Assembly: GCA_013202205.1 (NCBI GenBank)
Contig: JABMSB010000081.1
Coordinates: 1 to 35,826, forward strand
Reading direction: 5' to 3'
Origin: Candidatus Omnitrophota bacterium
GTDB taxonomy: Bacteria; Omnitrophota; Gorgyraeia; JABMSB01
Length of the DNA: 35,826 nucleotides
The stretch's first letter is position 1; each line of letters opens with the position of its first letter. Below, piece by piece: positions 13,131-21,114 of this stretch. Under the pieces are notes generated by a model. The model worked only from the letters and a program-made list of their open reading frames with translations, was not told the DNA's origin and made no database searches. Both the position numbers and the translations under genes were made by a program.

Positions 13131-14273
13131 ATGGTTCAAGACACAATAGATAGTAGTAAATTCAAGACCTTCACCAGATTAATTCTTGTATTTATCCTCA
13201 TATATCTCTTTTTGGTCAGCATAAGCCTTATGGGTGTGGCATTTAAGGGGTTTGGCAAGGACTTTGCCGAGAACCTCATCCAAACCACCTCCAACCCATT
13301 TGTAGGGTTGTTCATAGGGATTTTGGCTACAAGTATAGTACAGAGCTCATCTACTACTACCGCTATATTGGTCGGTATGGTCGGCTCAGGTGTCATAACC
13401 GTAGCTAATGCCGTTCCGATCGTGATGGGCGCCAATATAGGGACTGCAGTGACAGGCATGCTGGTATCATTGGCCCATATAGGCCGGCGCGAAGAATTTA
13501 AGAGGGCCATAGTAGGTAGCGCGATTCACGTCTTCTTCAATATCATGTGCGTCTTTATCATGTTTACGCTCGAGATGATGCTGGGGATATTGAGTAAGAC
13601 GGCCAACTGGATGAGCGATATATTCGTCAATGTGGGAGGTATCAAATTTACCAGCCCCATAAAGGCGGCCACAGCACCCCTGACACATTTAATAGAGGAC
13701 ATGGCATTACGTCTGCCCATACCTGAAAATATTGCATATATCGTCATATTGGGTATATCGATAGCGATCTTATTTTTTGCGTTATATTATATAGTCAATC
13801 TTATGAAGTCACTCGTCGTCAAGCGCGCAGAGATAGTCCTCAATAACGTTATAGGCAAGTATGGCGCAATGGCGATCATCGTATCGGCATTATTTACGGC
13901 TATAATTCAGTCGAGCTCCATAACGACCGCACTTATGATACCCCTCGTTGCTTCAGGGATATTGACCATCGAGACGCTCTTTCCTATCATATTGGGCGCC
14001 AATATAGGTACTACGGCTACTGCTATACTGGCCTCATTTGCCACGGGAAATATCGCCGCGGTTACGGTGGCATTCGTCCACTTTCTCTTTAATATGGCAG
14101 GGGTCTTCTTAATTTATCCGATCAAGGCGCTGCGCCGCATCCCGGTAAATCTGGCGAAGGCCTTAGGAGAGATATCTTTTAAGAAGCGCAGGTATGCAAT
14201 ATTCTTTGTATTGACCTTATTCTATATATTACCCGGAGTTTTAATCGTAGCATCAAAACTATTAGAAAAATAG
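13131..14273 (+). CDS. Na+/phosphate cotransporter family protein (NptA-like)
   Basis: An integral membrane protein of 380 aa with about nine hydrophobic segments. It has the two inverted Na/Pi repeat halves: QSSSTTTAIL at 71-80 with GANIGT at 100-105, and QSSSITTALM at 260-269 with GANIGT at 289-294. These QSSS motifs form the substrate and sodium site in the PF02690 family. It imports phosphate using the sodium gradient (family inference). Unlike many bacterial members, the PhoU domain is not fused but encoded next, 17 bp downstream. The ribosome site lies in a perfect 12-bp palindrome, possibly dampening translation. Confidence 0.9.
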   Translation: MVQDTIDSSKFKTFTRLILVFILIYLFLVSISLMGVAFKGFGKDFAENLIQTTSNPFVGLFIGILATSIVQSSSTTTAILVGMVGSGVITVANAVPIVMGANIGTAVTGMLVSLAHIGRREEFKRAIVGSAIHVFFNIMCVFIMFTLEMMLGILSKTANWMSDIFVNVGGIKFTSPIKAATAPLTHLIEDMALRLPIPENIAYIVILGISIAILFFALYYIVNLMKSLVVKRAEIVLNNVIGKYGAMAIIVSALFTAIIQSSSITTALMIPLVASGILTIETLFPIILGANIGTTATAILASFATGNIAAVTVAFVHFLFNMAGVFLIYPIKALRRIPVNLAKALGEISFKKRRYAIFFVLTLFYILPGVLIVASKLLEK

Positions 14274-14290
14274 AGACAAGGGAGGCGACT

Positions 14291-14962
14291 ATGTTTAAAA
14301 ACTTTTTGAAGCTTTGGAAGGGGAAGGATTTTCTCGTCAAGGTATTGGATGAGTTCAAAAATATGCTCAATGACGCGCATGAGATGTTTGATTCCGTATG
14401 CAGAAAACTTGTCCACAACGAGGATGCTGCCGGTTTGAAAGAGAAGATATATGGTCTCGACCAGAAGATAAATGCACTTCAAAAGGATATACGCAAGAGG
14501 ATCGTTGAACACCTCACGCTCCAACCATCGGTCGATGTGCCGGCATGCCTGATTTTTATGAGCGTGGTAAAGGATGCAGAGAGATTGGGGGATTATTGCA
14601 AAAATTTATTCGAGGTGACACAGCTTTTAGATAAACCCATAGATAAAGAGAAGTATCAATCCCTCTTTGGCAATGTTGATCGCGAAATCTCAGCATTCTT
14701 TACTGAGACCAGGGATGCATTCATAGAGTCGGATGAAGCTAAGGCGAACCACGCCTGGAATACAAAAGGTAGTACCACCAAAAGGTGTGATGAGATAATC
14801 GAAAAGCTGGCAAAGAGTGACTATGCGATTAATGAGGCCGTCTGTTTTACGCTGGTAGCCCGATACTTCAAGCGGATAGCGGCCCATCTGGGCAATATCG
14901 CTACTTCTGTAGTCTTGCCGATAAGCGATCTTGACTATTTTGATGAGAAGAGAGACGACTAA
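14291..14962 (+). CDS. PhoU-like regulatory protein
   Basis: A 223-aa all-helical protein with two PhoU-type three-helix bundles. The motif VVKDAERLGDYCKNL (about 91-105) is the metal/acidic motif of the first repeat, and the second is near FKRIAAHLGNIATSVV (about 194-209). Such proteins bind transporters or signalling kinases and restrain phosphate uptake. It lies 17 bp after the Na+/phosphate transporter and most likely acts on it. A GGGAGGCG ribosome site precedes the ATG. The next promoter lies about 40 bp downstream. Confidence 0.87.
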   Translation: MFKNFLKLWKGKDFLVKVLDEFKNMLNDAHEMFDSVCRKLVHNEDAAGLKEKIYGLDQKINALQKDIRKRIVEHLTLQPSVDVPACLIFMSVVKDAERLGDYCKNLFEVTQLLDKPIDKEKYQSLFGNVDREISAFFTETRDAFIESDEAKANHAWNTKGSTTKRCDEIIEKLAKSDYAINEAVCFTLVARYFKRIAAHLGNIATSVVLPISDLDYFDEKRDD

Positions 14963-15004
14963 AAAGGCTTCTGCTAATAGATCAGAAAAGTCAAAAAAAA
15001 AGAG

Positions 15005-15032
15005 TTGACAAAAAGTTTCAAAGAGGTATAAT
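15005..15032 (+). promoter_or_regulatory. Promoter of the Rrf2-cysK unit
   Basis: Perfect TTGACA (15005-15010), 16-bp spacer and perfect TATAAT (15027-15032). The -10 box lies inside the left end of the inverted repeat described in the next entry. Confidence 0.8.
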
Positions 15033-15064
15033 GCCTACTAAATCGCTAGGATTAGTAGGTATTA
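15029..15064 (+). promoter_or_regulatory. Rrf2-type operator: long inverted repeat over the -10 box
   Basis: Arms of 13 bases (15029-15041 and 15052-15064) match at 12 positions; the core is CCTACTAA...TTAGTAGG with a 10-base centre. It overlaps the -10 box and start of transcription and stands upstream of an Rrf2 gene, the usual place for an autorepressor site. Binding by that protein is inferred. Confidence 0.65.
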
Positions 15065-15110
15065 GCATCTCTTTTATTTTTCAGTAATTAGGCGAAATAG
15101 GAATAGTCTT

Positions 15111-15554
15111 ATGAAGCTTTCCACAAAAGGACGATATGGTTCAAGGTTTATGCTGGATCTTGCTATTAATTCCGGCAAGGGGCCAATTTTGCTAAAGGAT
15201 ATAGCTAAGCGCCAGGAGATATCAGAAGGGTATCTGGAACACCTCGTCAGGCCCCTTAAAGCTGCCGGTTTGGTCAACTCAACACGTGGTGTACATGGCG
15301 GCTATATGCTGGCAAAGGATACAGGCCAGATTAAATTGGGTGATGTAGTACGTGCCATAGAGGGTAATATGGATATAGCGGAATGCGTCGCTACACCTGA
15401 GTCTTGCCACAGGACGACCTTCTGTGTAACACGCGATGTATGGTATAAGATAAGCAGTACAATAAAAGATGTCTTAGATTCTTACACATTACAGGATATG
15501 GTCCATATGTATCAACATAAACGGGAATCACATCCTCTGATGTATAGTATATAA
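15111..15554 (+). CDS. Rrf2-family transcriptional regulator (CymR/IscR-like)
   Basis: A 147-aa winged-helix protein. The N-terminus MKLSTKGRYGSRFML and the recognition helix region RQEISEGYLEHLV, then LVNSTRGVHGGYMLAK, are typical of Rrf2. Cysteines in ECVATPESCHRTTFC (spacing C-x6-C-x5-C, about 102-115) resemble but do not match the IscR iron-sulfur ligands. It stands first in a unit with cysK and the DUF39 gene, behind an inverted repeat over the promoter, so it probably controls sulfur assimilation, either like CymR through CysK or through an Fe-S cluster. The C-terminal tail after about 135 is basic and poorly conserved in form. Confidence 0.88.
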   Translation: MKLSTKGRYGSRFMLDLAINSGKGPILLKDIAKRQEISEGYLEHLVRPLKAAGLVNSTRGVHGGYMLAKDTGQIKLGDVVRAIEGNMDIAECVATPESCHRTTFCVTRDVWYKISSTIKDVLDSYTLQDMVHMYQHKRESHPLMYSI

Positions 15555-15595
15555 AGAAATCGAACCGATAAGAGAGAAATACGGAGGTGTTCAGC

Positions 15596-16522
15596 ATGAA
15601 TATAGCTAAAGATGTTATAAAGCTGATAGGGAATACTCCACTGGTAAGGCTTAACAGGATCACATCAGGCCTGGAATCTACCGTAGTGGCGAAGGTAGAG
15701 TCATTTAACCCACTCTCCAGCGTAAAGGATAGGATAGGTAAGAGTATGATCGAGGCGGCTGAGGATGCAGGAGCTGTTAAAAAGGATACTGTCATAGTCG
15801 AGCCGACAAGCGGCAACACAGGGATTTCCCTTGCTTTTATATGTGCTGCCAAGGGATACAAGCTCATTCTTACGATGCCCGATACGATGAGTATTGAACG
15901 CAGGAGCCTGCTCGAGGCACTTGGTGCAGAGTTGGTATTAACGCCGGGCGCAGAAGGCATGAAGGGCGCTGTGAATAAAGCAGAGGAGTTGGCAAAGAGT
16001 GATCCAAAATACCTTATACTTCAGCAGTTTAAGAATGCAGCCAATCCAAAGGTTCACCGTGAGACGACAGCCGAGGAGATATGGAAAGACACAGATGGCA
16101 AGATAGATATATTTGTAGCCGGTGTAGGTACAGGGGGGACGATTACCGGAGTGGCTGAGGTGCTTAAGAAGAGAAGGCCTGAACTTAAGGCCATTGCTGT
16201 CGAACCAAAAGACTCTCCCGTCTTATCGGGCGGGAAACCCGGACCGCACAAGATTCAGGGTATCGGGGCCGGTTTTGTGCCGGATGTTTTAAAGGTCGAC
16301 CTGTTAGATGAGGTAATTAAGGTGAGCAATGAAGATTCTGCTGATATGACCAGGCGTTTAGCTAAAGAAGAAGGGTTGCTTGTCGGTATATCCTCAGGTG
16401 CAGCTGCATGGGCAGCGATCGAAGTGGGCAAGAGACCGGAGAATAAAGGTAAGCTTATAGTAGTAGTATTGCCGGATACAGGAGAGAGGTATCTTTCTAC
16501 ACAGTTATTCAGCAAGAAGTAA
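15596..16522 (+). CDS. cysK: Cysteine synthase (O-acetylserine sulfhydrylase)
   Basis: PLP enzyme that makes cysteine from O-acetylserine and sulfide. With the ATG at 15596 the protein is 308 aa: NTPLVRLN (13-20), the PLP lysine K44 in [14 protein letters not shown] (71-76) for substrate binding, [10 protein letters not shown] for the phosphate loop, and the SSGAA motif. A GTG nine bases earlier lies within the GGAGG site, so it is not the start. It follows the Rrf2 regulator by 41 bp and is probably controlled by it; in CymR systems CysK itself binds the regulator (family knowledge). The next enzyme also uses sulfide-level sulfur. Confidence 0.94.
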   Translation: MNIAKDVIKLIGNTPLVRLNRITSGLESTVVAKVESFNPLSSVKDRIGKSMIEAAEDAGAVKKDTVIVEPTSGNTGISLAFICAAKGYKLILTMPDTMSIERRSLLEALGAELVLTPGAEGMKGAVNKAEELAKSDPKYLILQQFKNAANPKVHRETTAEEIWKDTDGKIDIFVAGVGTGGTITGVAEVLKKRRPELKAIAVEPKDSPVLSGGKPGPHKIQGIGAGFVPDVLKVDLLDEVIKVSNEDSADMTRRLAKEEGLLVGISSGAAAWAAIEVGKRPENKGKLIVVVLPDTGERYLSTQLFSKK

Positions 16523-16556
16523 GAATATGGGTTTCAGTTTACTGGAGGTGATAGCC

Positions 16557-16601
16557 ATGGTATGTATCATGCGCAGGCCCTTAAAGGGGGCGGATAAATA
16601 A
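16557..16601 (+). CDS. Possible 14-aa leader peptide between cysK and the DUF39 gene
   Basis: A short frame MVCIMRRPLKGADK with a strong GGAGGTGAT ribosome site (16543-16551), six bases before the ATG. It contains a cysteine codon at position 3 and Met at 1 and 5. It could be a regulatory leader peptide sensing sulfur amino acids, or a decayed gene start. No repeat of Cys or Met codons and no clear attenuator hairpin was seen, so the call is tentative. Confidence 0.3.
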   Translation: MVCIMRRPLKGADK

Positions 16602-16655
16602 GAATCGTAGTATACTTTTATTAAGATAGAATATACAACAGGGAGGTTTCAGAAG

Positions 16656-17867
16656 ATGGCAAAGACGATAGCACAGATTAATGAAAAGATCAAGAATGGC
16701 AGCGTTGTTGTGGTCACCGCGGAGGAGATCATAGACATCGTTGAGAAGAAAGGCGTAGCACAGGCGGCCAAAGAAGTAGATGTAGTTACAACAGGCACCT
16801 TTGGTCCGATGTGCTCATCAGGTGCGTATGTTAACGTCGGTCATACCAAGCCGAAGATGAAGATCGGCGGAGGCAAGGTGACGCTTAATGATGTGCCGGC
16901 ATATGCAGGTTTTGCAGCCGTAGATATCTATATAGGGGCAACTGTCATACCGGACGATGATCCCAGGAATAAGGTCTATCCGGGTGAGTTCAAGTATGGC
17001 GGGGCCCATGTAATAGAGGATCTTGTAGCAGGCAAGGATATAAATCTTGTCGCAAGTGGATATGGGACAGATTGCTATCCGAGGAAGAAGTTGGCGACCA
17101 AGATAAATATCAAGGATATAAATGAGGCAGTATTATTTAATCCGAGAAACGTTTATCAGAATTACAATATTGCCGTAAATTTGTCGGATAAAGTTATCTA
17201 CACCTATATGGGCGTACTAAAGCCAAAGGTCGGCAATGCCAATTACTGCAGTGCGGGCCAGCTTTCACCACTTTTGAATGATCCACACTACAAGACCGTT
17301 GGTATCGGCACAAGGATCTTTTTAGGTGGGGGAGAAGGATACGTAGTATGGCATGGCACGCAGCACAATCCGGGAGTAGCGCGTAAGGAGAACGGCGTTC
17401 CCCAGGCACCTGCAGGGACTCTGGCTGTATTAGGAGACCTTAAGCAGATGAAGGCGGAGTGGCTGGTGGGAACGACGATGCAGGGTTACGGTGTTACCCT
17501 AACAGTCGGTATTGGCATACCCATCCCAATTCTGAATGAGGATATATGCCGATATACTGCTGTGAAGGATGAAGATCTTTGGGCCCAGGTAGTCGATTAT
17601 AGTGAAGCATATCCATTGGCTAAGCCGGGCGAGAAGCTTGGCGAGGCAAACTATGGACAGCTTAAATCCGGAAAGATCCAGGTTAAAGGTAAGGATGTCT
17701 CTACTGCAGGCCTCTCAAGTTACTCGAAGGCAGTTGAGATAGCCGACACCCTGAAGAATTGGATCAAAAAAGGCGATTTCCTGCTCGGCGAACCTGTAGC
17801 GTATTTACCGGGCGCTGATTCGGGATATGCCTTTAAGCCGCTCAAAGAAAGGCCGATAGAAGAATAA
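16656..17867 (+). CDS. DUF39 homocysteine biosynthesis protein (aspartate-semialdehyde sulfurtransferase type)
   Basis: A 403-aa member of the HcyBio (PF01837) family, which in methanogens converts aspartate semialdehyde and reduced sulfur to homocysteine. Expected conserved cysteines are present: C53 in FGPMCSSGA and C140 in YGTDCYPRKK, matching the two positions reported as needed in the Methanosarcina protein (from memory). It lacks C-terminal CBS or ferredoxin domains, and no NIL/ferredoxin partner gene is in the window. Context with Rrf2 and cysK supports sulfur assimilation; the direct route bypasses acetylhomoserine and cystathionine. A GGGAGG ribosome site precedes the ATG. Confidence 0.85.
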   Translation: MAKTIAQINEKIKNGSVVVVTAEEIIDIVEKKGVAQAAKEVDVVTTGTFGPMCSSGAYVNVGHTKPKMKIGGGKVTLNDVPAYAGFAAVDIYIGATVIPDDDPRNKVYPGEFKYGGAHVIEDLVAGKDINLVASGYGTDCYPRKKLATKINIKDINEAVLFNPRNVYQNYNIAVNLSDKVIYTYMGVLKPKVGNANYCSAGQLSPLLNDPHYKTVGIGTRIFLGGGEGYVVWHGTQHNPGVARKENGVPQAPAGTLAVLGDLKQMKAEWLVGTTMQGYGVTLTVGIGIPIPILNEDICRYTAVKDEDLWAQVVDYSEAYPLAKPGEKLGEANYGQLKSGKIQVKGKDVSTAGLSSYSKAVEIADTLKNWIKKGDFLLGEPVAYLPGADSGYAFKPLKERPIEE

Positions 17868-17916
17868 GAACTGGGTTGGCCGCTCAAGATGCGCTTATGT
17901 CAGGAAAGGGAGGACT

Positions 17917-19866
17917 TTAAAATTCCCTTAGCTGCCTCTCTGCGTCTATTACGTCGCGATTTATCAAAGCTATTGCTTTTCGTATCTTATCCTTGAGCAT
18001 AGAGGAGGCCGGCGTGTCCATGACCTCGCGCAAAATCTGGACGGCCATCCTGAAATAACGTATAATCCCGCCTTCATCCGCATCGGTATAGCGCAGGATC
18101 CTGTCAAATTCCTCTTTTCTCATCCATGCCTCAAGGGCAGGGGTGAGGTGATAAAAGTAACTTTTGCTTAAAGGGGATATCCCGGCCTTCTTTTCCATCT
18201 TATGGATTCGATGGACCGCTTCATCCGTAATGTTGCATAAAGTGCGGGTTCTTTTTTGGAGCTTGGGTTTCGTGCTGTTCTTTCGCGGTTCAAAGACGAG
18301 CGCCAGAGATAGCGTGCCAAGCTCATTTACTGAAAGCTGCTCCAGGAGCCCTCTCTCGTAGAGTTCTGACAGGGAAAGCTCATATCCGTAGATCTTACTC
18401 GCAAAGTATCCCTTTTCCGTAAGGGTCCCATCTCCTATATAACCGAGATCTTTTAATATATTGACCTTTGAGCGCAGGCGCGCGATGGCACGCTTGTGGT
18501 GTTTCTCCTTCTCCTGAAAATAGTGGAAGGATGTAGGATATATGTCATATAGTTTTTCAGAATATTTTTCATAAAGGTTTAGCAGTGTTGCATAAGAGGC
18601 ATTGAACCTGCTCCTGACCCTCTCAGGTTCGCTGTATATCATGGTTTTCAGTTCTTGATATGAAACGTCGTGCGGATTTACGCGGCTGTAGACAAACCCC
18701 TCCTCGTCTATGCCGCGCCTTCCGGCCCTGCCGGCCATCTGGTAAAAGTCCCGCGTGCGCAGAGTGCCAAAAGACCTCCCGGAAAATTTTCTTAGTTCAT
18801 CAAAGATTACCGTGCGGGCCGGCATATTTATCCCTAAGGCAAAGGTTTCGGTAGTAAATATGATTTTTATAAGCCTGCTGGTAAAGAGCCTCTCTACCAC
18901 CTCTTTTAAGGTGGGGAGCATGCCCGCATGGTGATAGGCTATACCTTTTTTCACCAAAGGCAGGAGCGTTTCTGCGCTCGCCTCACCGATAAGATCAAAC
19001 TTCTCACAAAGCTTATTGTAAAGTGATTCGATCTGGTCCCTTTCGGCCCTTGTGACAAAATCGAAGCTGTGCATCTCCTGGGCCAGGTATTCGCAGCGTT
19101 TTCGGCTGAAGACGAAATATATGCAAGGTAGCTTCTTCTCATTAAATAGGTGCTTGATCAGCGTCGTGGGCCTATTCTGTTTTGAATACGCATGCCTTGA
19201 GAATCGCCGATCGTGATAATTGCGCTGTCTCTCGTTTCCGTAGCCAAGGCGCCTGACGTTTGTGAGATTATCGGCGATATTGCCCTGGCATTGGTAGAAG
19301 AAATGCAGCGGCACAGGGCGCTTGTCCTCCTTCACAATCTTAAGGGGTTTTTTGTGTATCGATTGGATCCAGCGTGAGAATTCCCCGATATTCGGTATCG
19401 TTGCCGAAAGTGCCAGGACCCTCATCTTCTTTGGCAGGAATATCAGTGACTCCTCCCAGACGGTCCCACGCTCATAGTCATCGAGGTAATGGATCTCATC
19501 GAATATTATCCACGAATACCTCTCGAGACCGCTTTCGGATTCGAGCGCCTTGTTGCGGAAGATCTCGGTGGTCATTATGAGGACCGGGGCAGAGGGGTTT
19601 ATGCTGACGTCACCCGTAAGTATCCCTATCTTATCGCCAAAGCCTTTCTGGAAATCACGGAACTTCTGGTTTGAGAGGGCTTTTATGGGGGCGGTGTAGA
19701 TGACGCCCTCATCTTTGGCAAGGCAGTCATTTATAACATATTCGGCTATGACGGTCTTACCCGCGCCGGTGGGCGCTGAAACTATGACCGAATGGCCCTC
19801 TTTTATATAATCTATAGCTTTTTGCTGGAATGGATCGTATATCATGGTATCCATATTGTAACCCAT
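17917..19866 (-). CDS. Ski2/Mtr4-like DExH-box helicase
   Basis: A 649-aa superfamily 2 helicase. Motif I is APTGAGKT (31-38), motif II DEIH (123-126), motif III SAT (154-156), and motif VI QMAGRAGRRG lies near residue 390; TAPIKALSNQK and the ITTE-like TTETFALGINMPARTV stretch identify the Ski2/Mtr4/Brr2 group that unwinds RNA 3' to 5'. The C-terminal part (about 430-649) is helical and may be the ratchet domain; the arch of eukaryotic Mtr4 is absent. It lies third in a minus-strand cluster after the polyamine genes, 67 bp downstream. Start could be Met 5 or 8; no good ribosome site is visible for any. Role in RNA turnover is inferred. Confidence 0.88.
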   Translation of the reverse strand: MGYNMDTMIYDPFQQKAIDYIKEGHSVIVSAPTGAGKTVIAEYVINDCLAKDEGVIYTAPIKALSNQKFRDFQKGFGDKIGILTGDVSINPSAPVLIMTTEIFRNKALESESGLERYSWIIFDEIHYLDDYERGTVWEESLIFLPKKMRVLALSATIPNIGEFSRWIQSIHKKPLKIVKEDKRPVPLHFFYQCQGNIADNLTNVRRLGYGNERQRNYHDRRFSRHAYSKQNRPTTLIKHLFNEKKLPCIYFVFSRKRCEYLAQEMHSFDFVTRAERDQIESLYNKLCEKFDLIGEASAETLLPLVKKGIAYHHAGMLPTLKEVVERLFTSRLIKIIFTTETFALGINMPARTVIFDELRKFSGRSFGTLRTRDFYQMAGRAGRRGIDEEGFVYSRVNPHDVSYQELKTMIYSEPERVRSRFNASYATLLNLYEKYSEKLYDIYPTSFHYFQEKEKHHKRAIARLRSKVNILKDLGYIGDGTLTEKGYFASKIYGYELSLSELYERGLLEQLSVNELGTLSLALVFEPRKNSTKPKLQKRTRTLCNITDEAVHRIHKMEKKAGISPLSKSYFYHLTPALEAWMRKEEFDRILRYTDADEGGIIRYFRMAVQILREVMDTPASSMLKDKIRKAIALINRDVIDAERQLREF

Positions 19867-19933
19867 AAGCCTATCTTTTACTATTAATTTTTAAGGTCCC
19901 TAAATAGATTTGAAGTTGAAGTGGGGAGGGGGG

Positions 19934-21097
19934 TTAGATTAGCACGATCTTTGCGGGGGAGAAACCGTTAAAGTCAGGGACGGCGCTTGCGCATGAGTAG
20001 GCGCCGATATTCTTTACATAGACTACATCACCTACGTAGAGTTCAGCGATCTCTTCATTGAGAGAGAGGGTGTCGAGGGAGTCACACGTAGGGCCGGCTA
20101 TGGTGCTTAAGAATTTTTGGCCGCGCCTCAAAGTTTTGAATTCGTACCTGCAGTGGTCAAAGACCATGCCTGAGAAATCTCCATATATACCATCATTGAT
20201 ATAGTAGTAATTTTTGTTGTTACGGAACGTCCTACCTACGACCTGTGTTACCAAGATTGCAGAAGGTCCCGCGAAGAAACGGCCGGGTTCTGCAATAAAT
20301 TTGGTCTTTCTGCCAAATAGGGCCTTCATCTGTTTTCTTATTTGCGCCGCCATCCTCTCGAAATTTATCCCTATCTCATTATCGAAATGCTGTATAGGAA
20401 AACCGCCGCCTATATCGACCATCTTAAGCGGCAGGCCATTCTCCCGGGCTTCATCGAAGATCTTTGCGGTTACCTCAAGGGCCTGCAGATAGTTTTCCAC
20501 ATTTTTTGATTGGGAGCCCACATGGAAACTGACGCCCATGGGTACCAGCCCCAGCGCCTTGGCTTTTTTAAGAAGTAGATATCCCTGCTCAGGATCAGCC
20601 CCGAATTTCAAGGATAGCTCTACCTGGCTTCCTGTATTTTCTACCTTTATGCGTACAAGGACATGCGCCCGTGGATAGTGTTTGGCTATCTTGTAAAGTT
20701 CCGGCTCATTGTCAAAGGTCATGAGCCTTACCCGACGATGCCGCGCGATTTCGATATCAGCAGTCGATTTTATAGTATTAGCAAATATTATCTTGCCGGG
20801 AGTGGCGCCAAGCCGCAAGACCTTCTTTATCTCACCGGAACTTGCCACATCAAAAGATGAGCCAAGTTTGACAAAGGTCTTTATGATGCCGGGATGCGCA
20901 TTTGCTTTTATGGCGTAATATGGAGCGACTTCAGGCAGGCATTTCCTAAAACGCTGATACTGCCTCTTTAAGACAGCGCGCCGCACCAGCATAAACGGCG
21001 TCTGGTGTTTCTTCAACGCAGCCCTTATCAGATTTTCAACGCCATTTAGATCGTGTTTGGCCTTCGGCGTCTTTGCAGCACGTAGCGCTGGACTCAT
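19934..21097 (-). CDS. Fold type III PLP decarboxylase (ornithine/lysine type)
   Basis: A 387-aa alanine-racemase-fold decarboxylase like eukaryotic ODC and bacterial LODC. The PLP lysine K64 is in YYAIKANAHP, the stacking histidine in SFHVGSQ, the phosphate loop GGGFP, the EPGRFF arm, and the substrate-binding GPTCDSLD stretch with the catalytic cysteine. It probably decarboxylates ornithine to putrescine (or lysine to cadaverine), feeding homospermidine synthase encoded 17 bp upstream. DAP decarboxylase and carboxynorspermidine decarboxylase are related, but the CDSLD motif favours ODC. The AGGAT ribosome site is weak. Confidence 0.85.
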   Translation of the reverse strand: MSPALRAAKTPKAKHDLNGVENLIRAALKKHQTPFMLVRRAVLKRQYQRFRKCLPEVAPYYAIKANAHPGIIKTFVKLGSSFDVASSGEIKKVLRLGATPGKIIFANTIKSTADIEIARHRRVRLMTFDNEPELYKIAKHYPRAHVLVRIKVENTGSQVELSLKFGADPEQGYLLLKKAKALGLVPMGVSFHVGSQSKNVENYLQALEVTAKIFDEARENGLPLKMVDIGGGFPIQHFDNEIGINFERMAAQIRKQMKALFGRKTKFIAEPGRFFAGPSAILVTQVVGRTFRNNKNYYYINDGIYGDFSGMVFDHCRYEFKTLRRGQKFLSTIAGPTCDSLDTLSLNEEIAELYVGDVVYVKNIGAYSCASAVPDFNGFSPAKIVLI

Positions 21098-21114
21098 GGT
21101 AGATCCTATTATCC

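Noticed and set aside
15587-15595. GTG start for cysK
   Set aside because: The GTG overlaps the GGAGG ribosome site; the ATG at 15596 has correct spacing.
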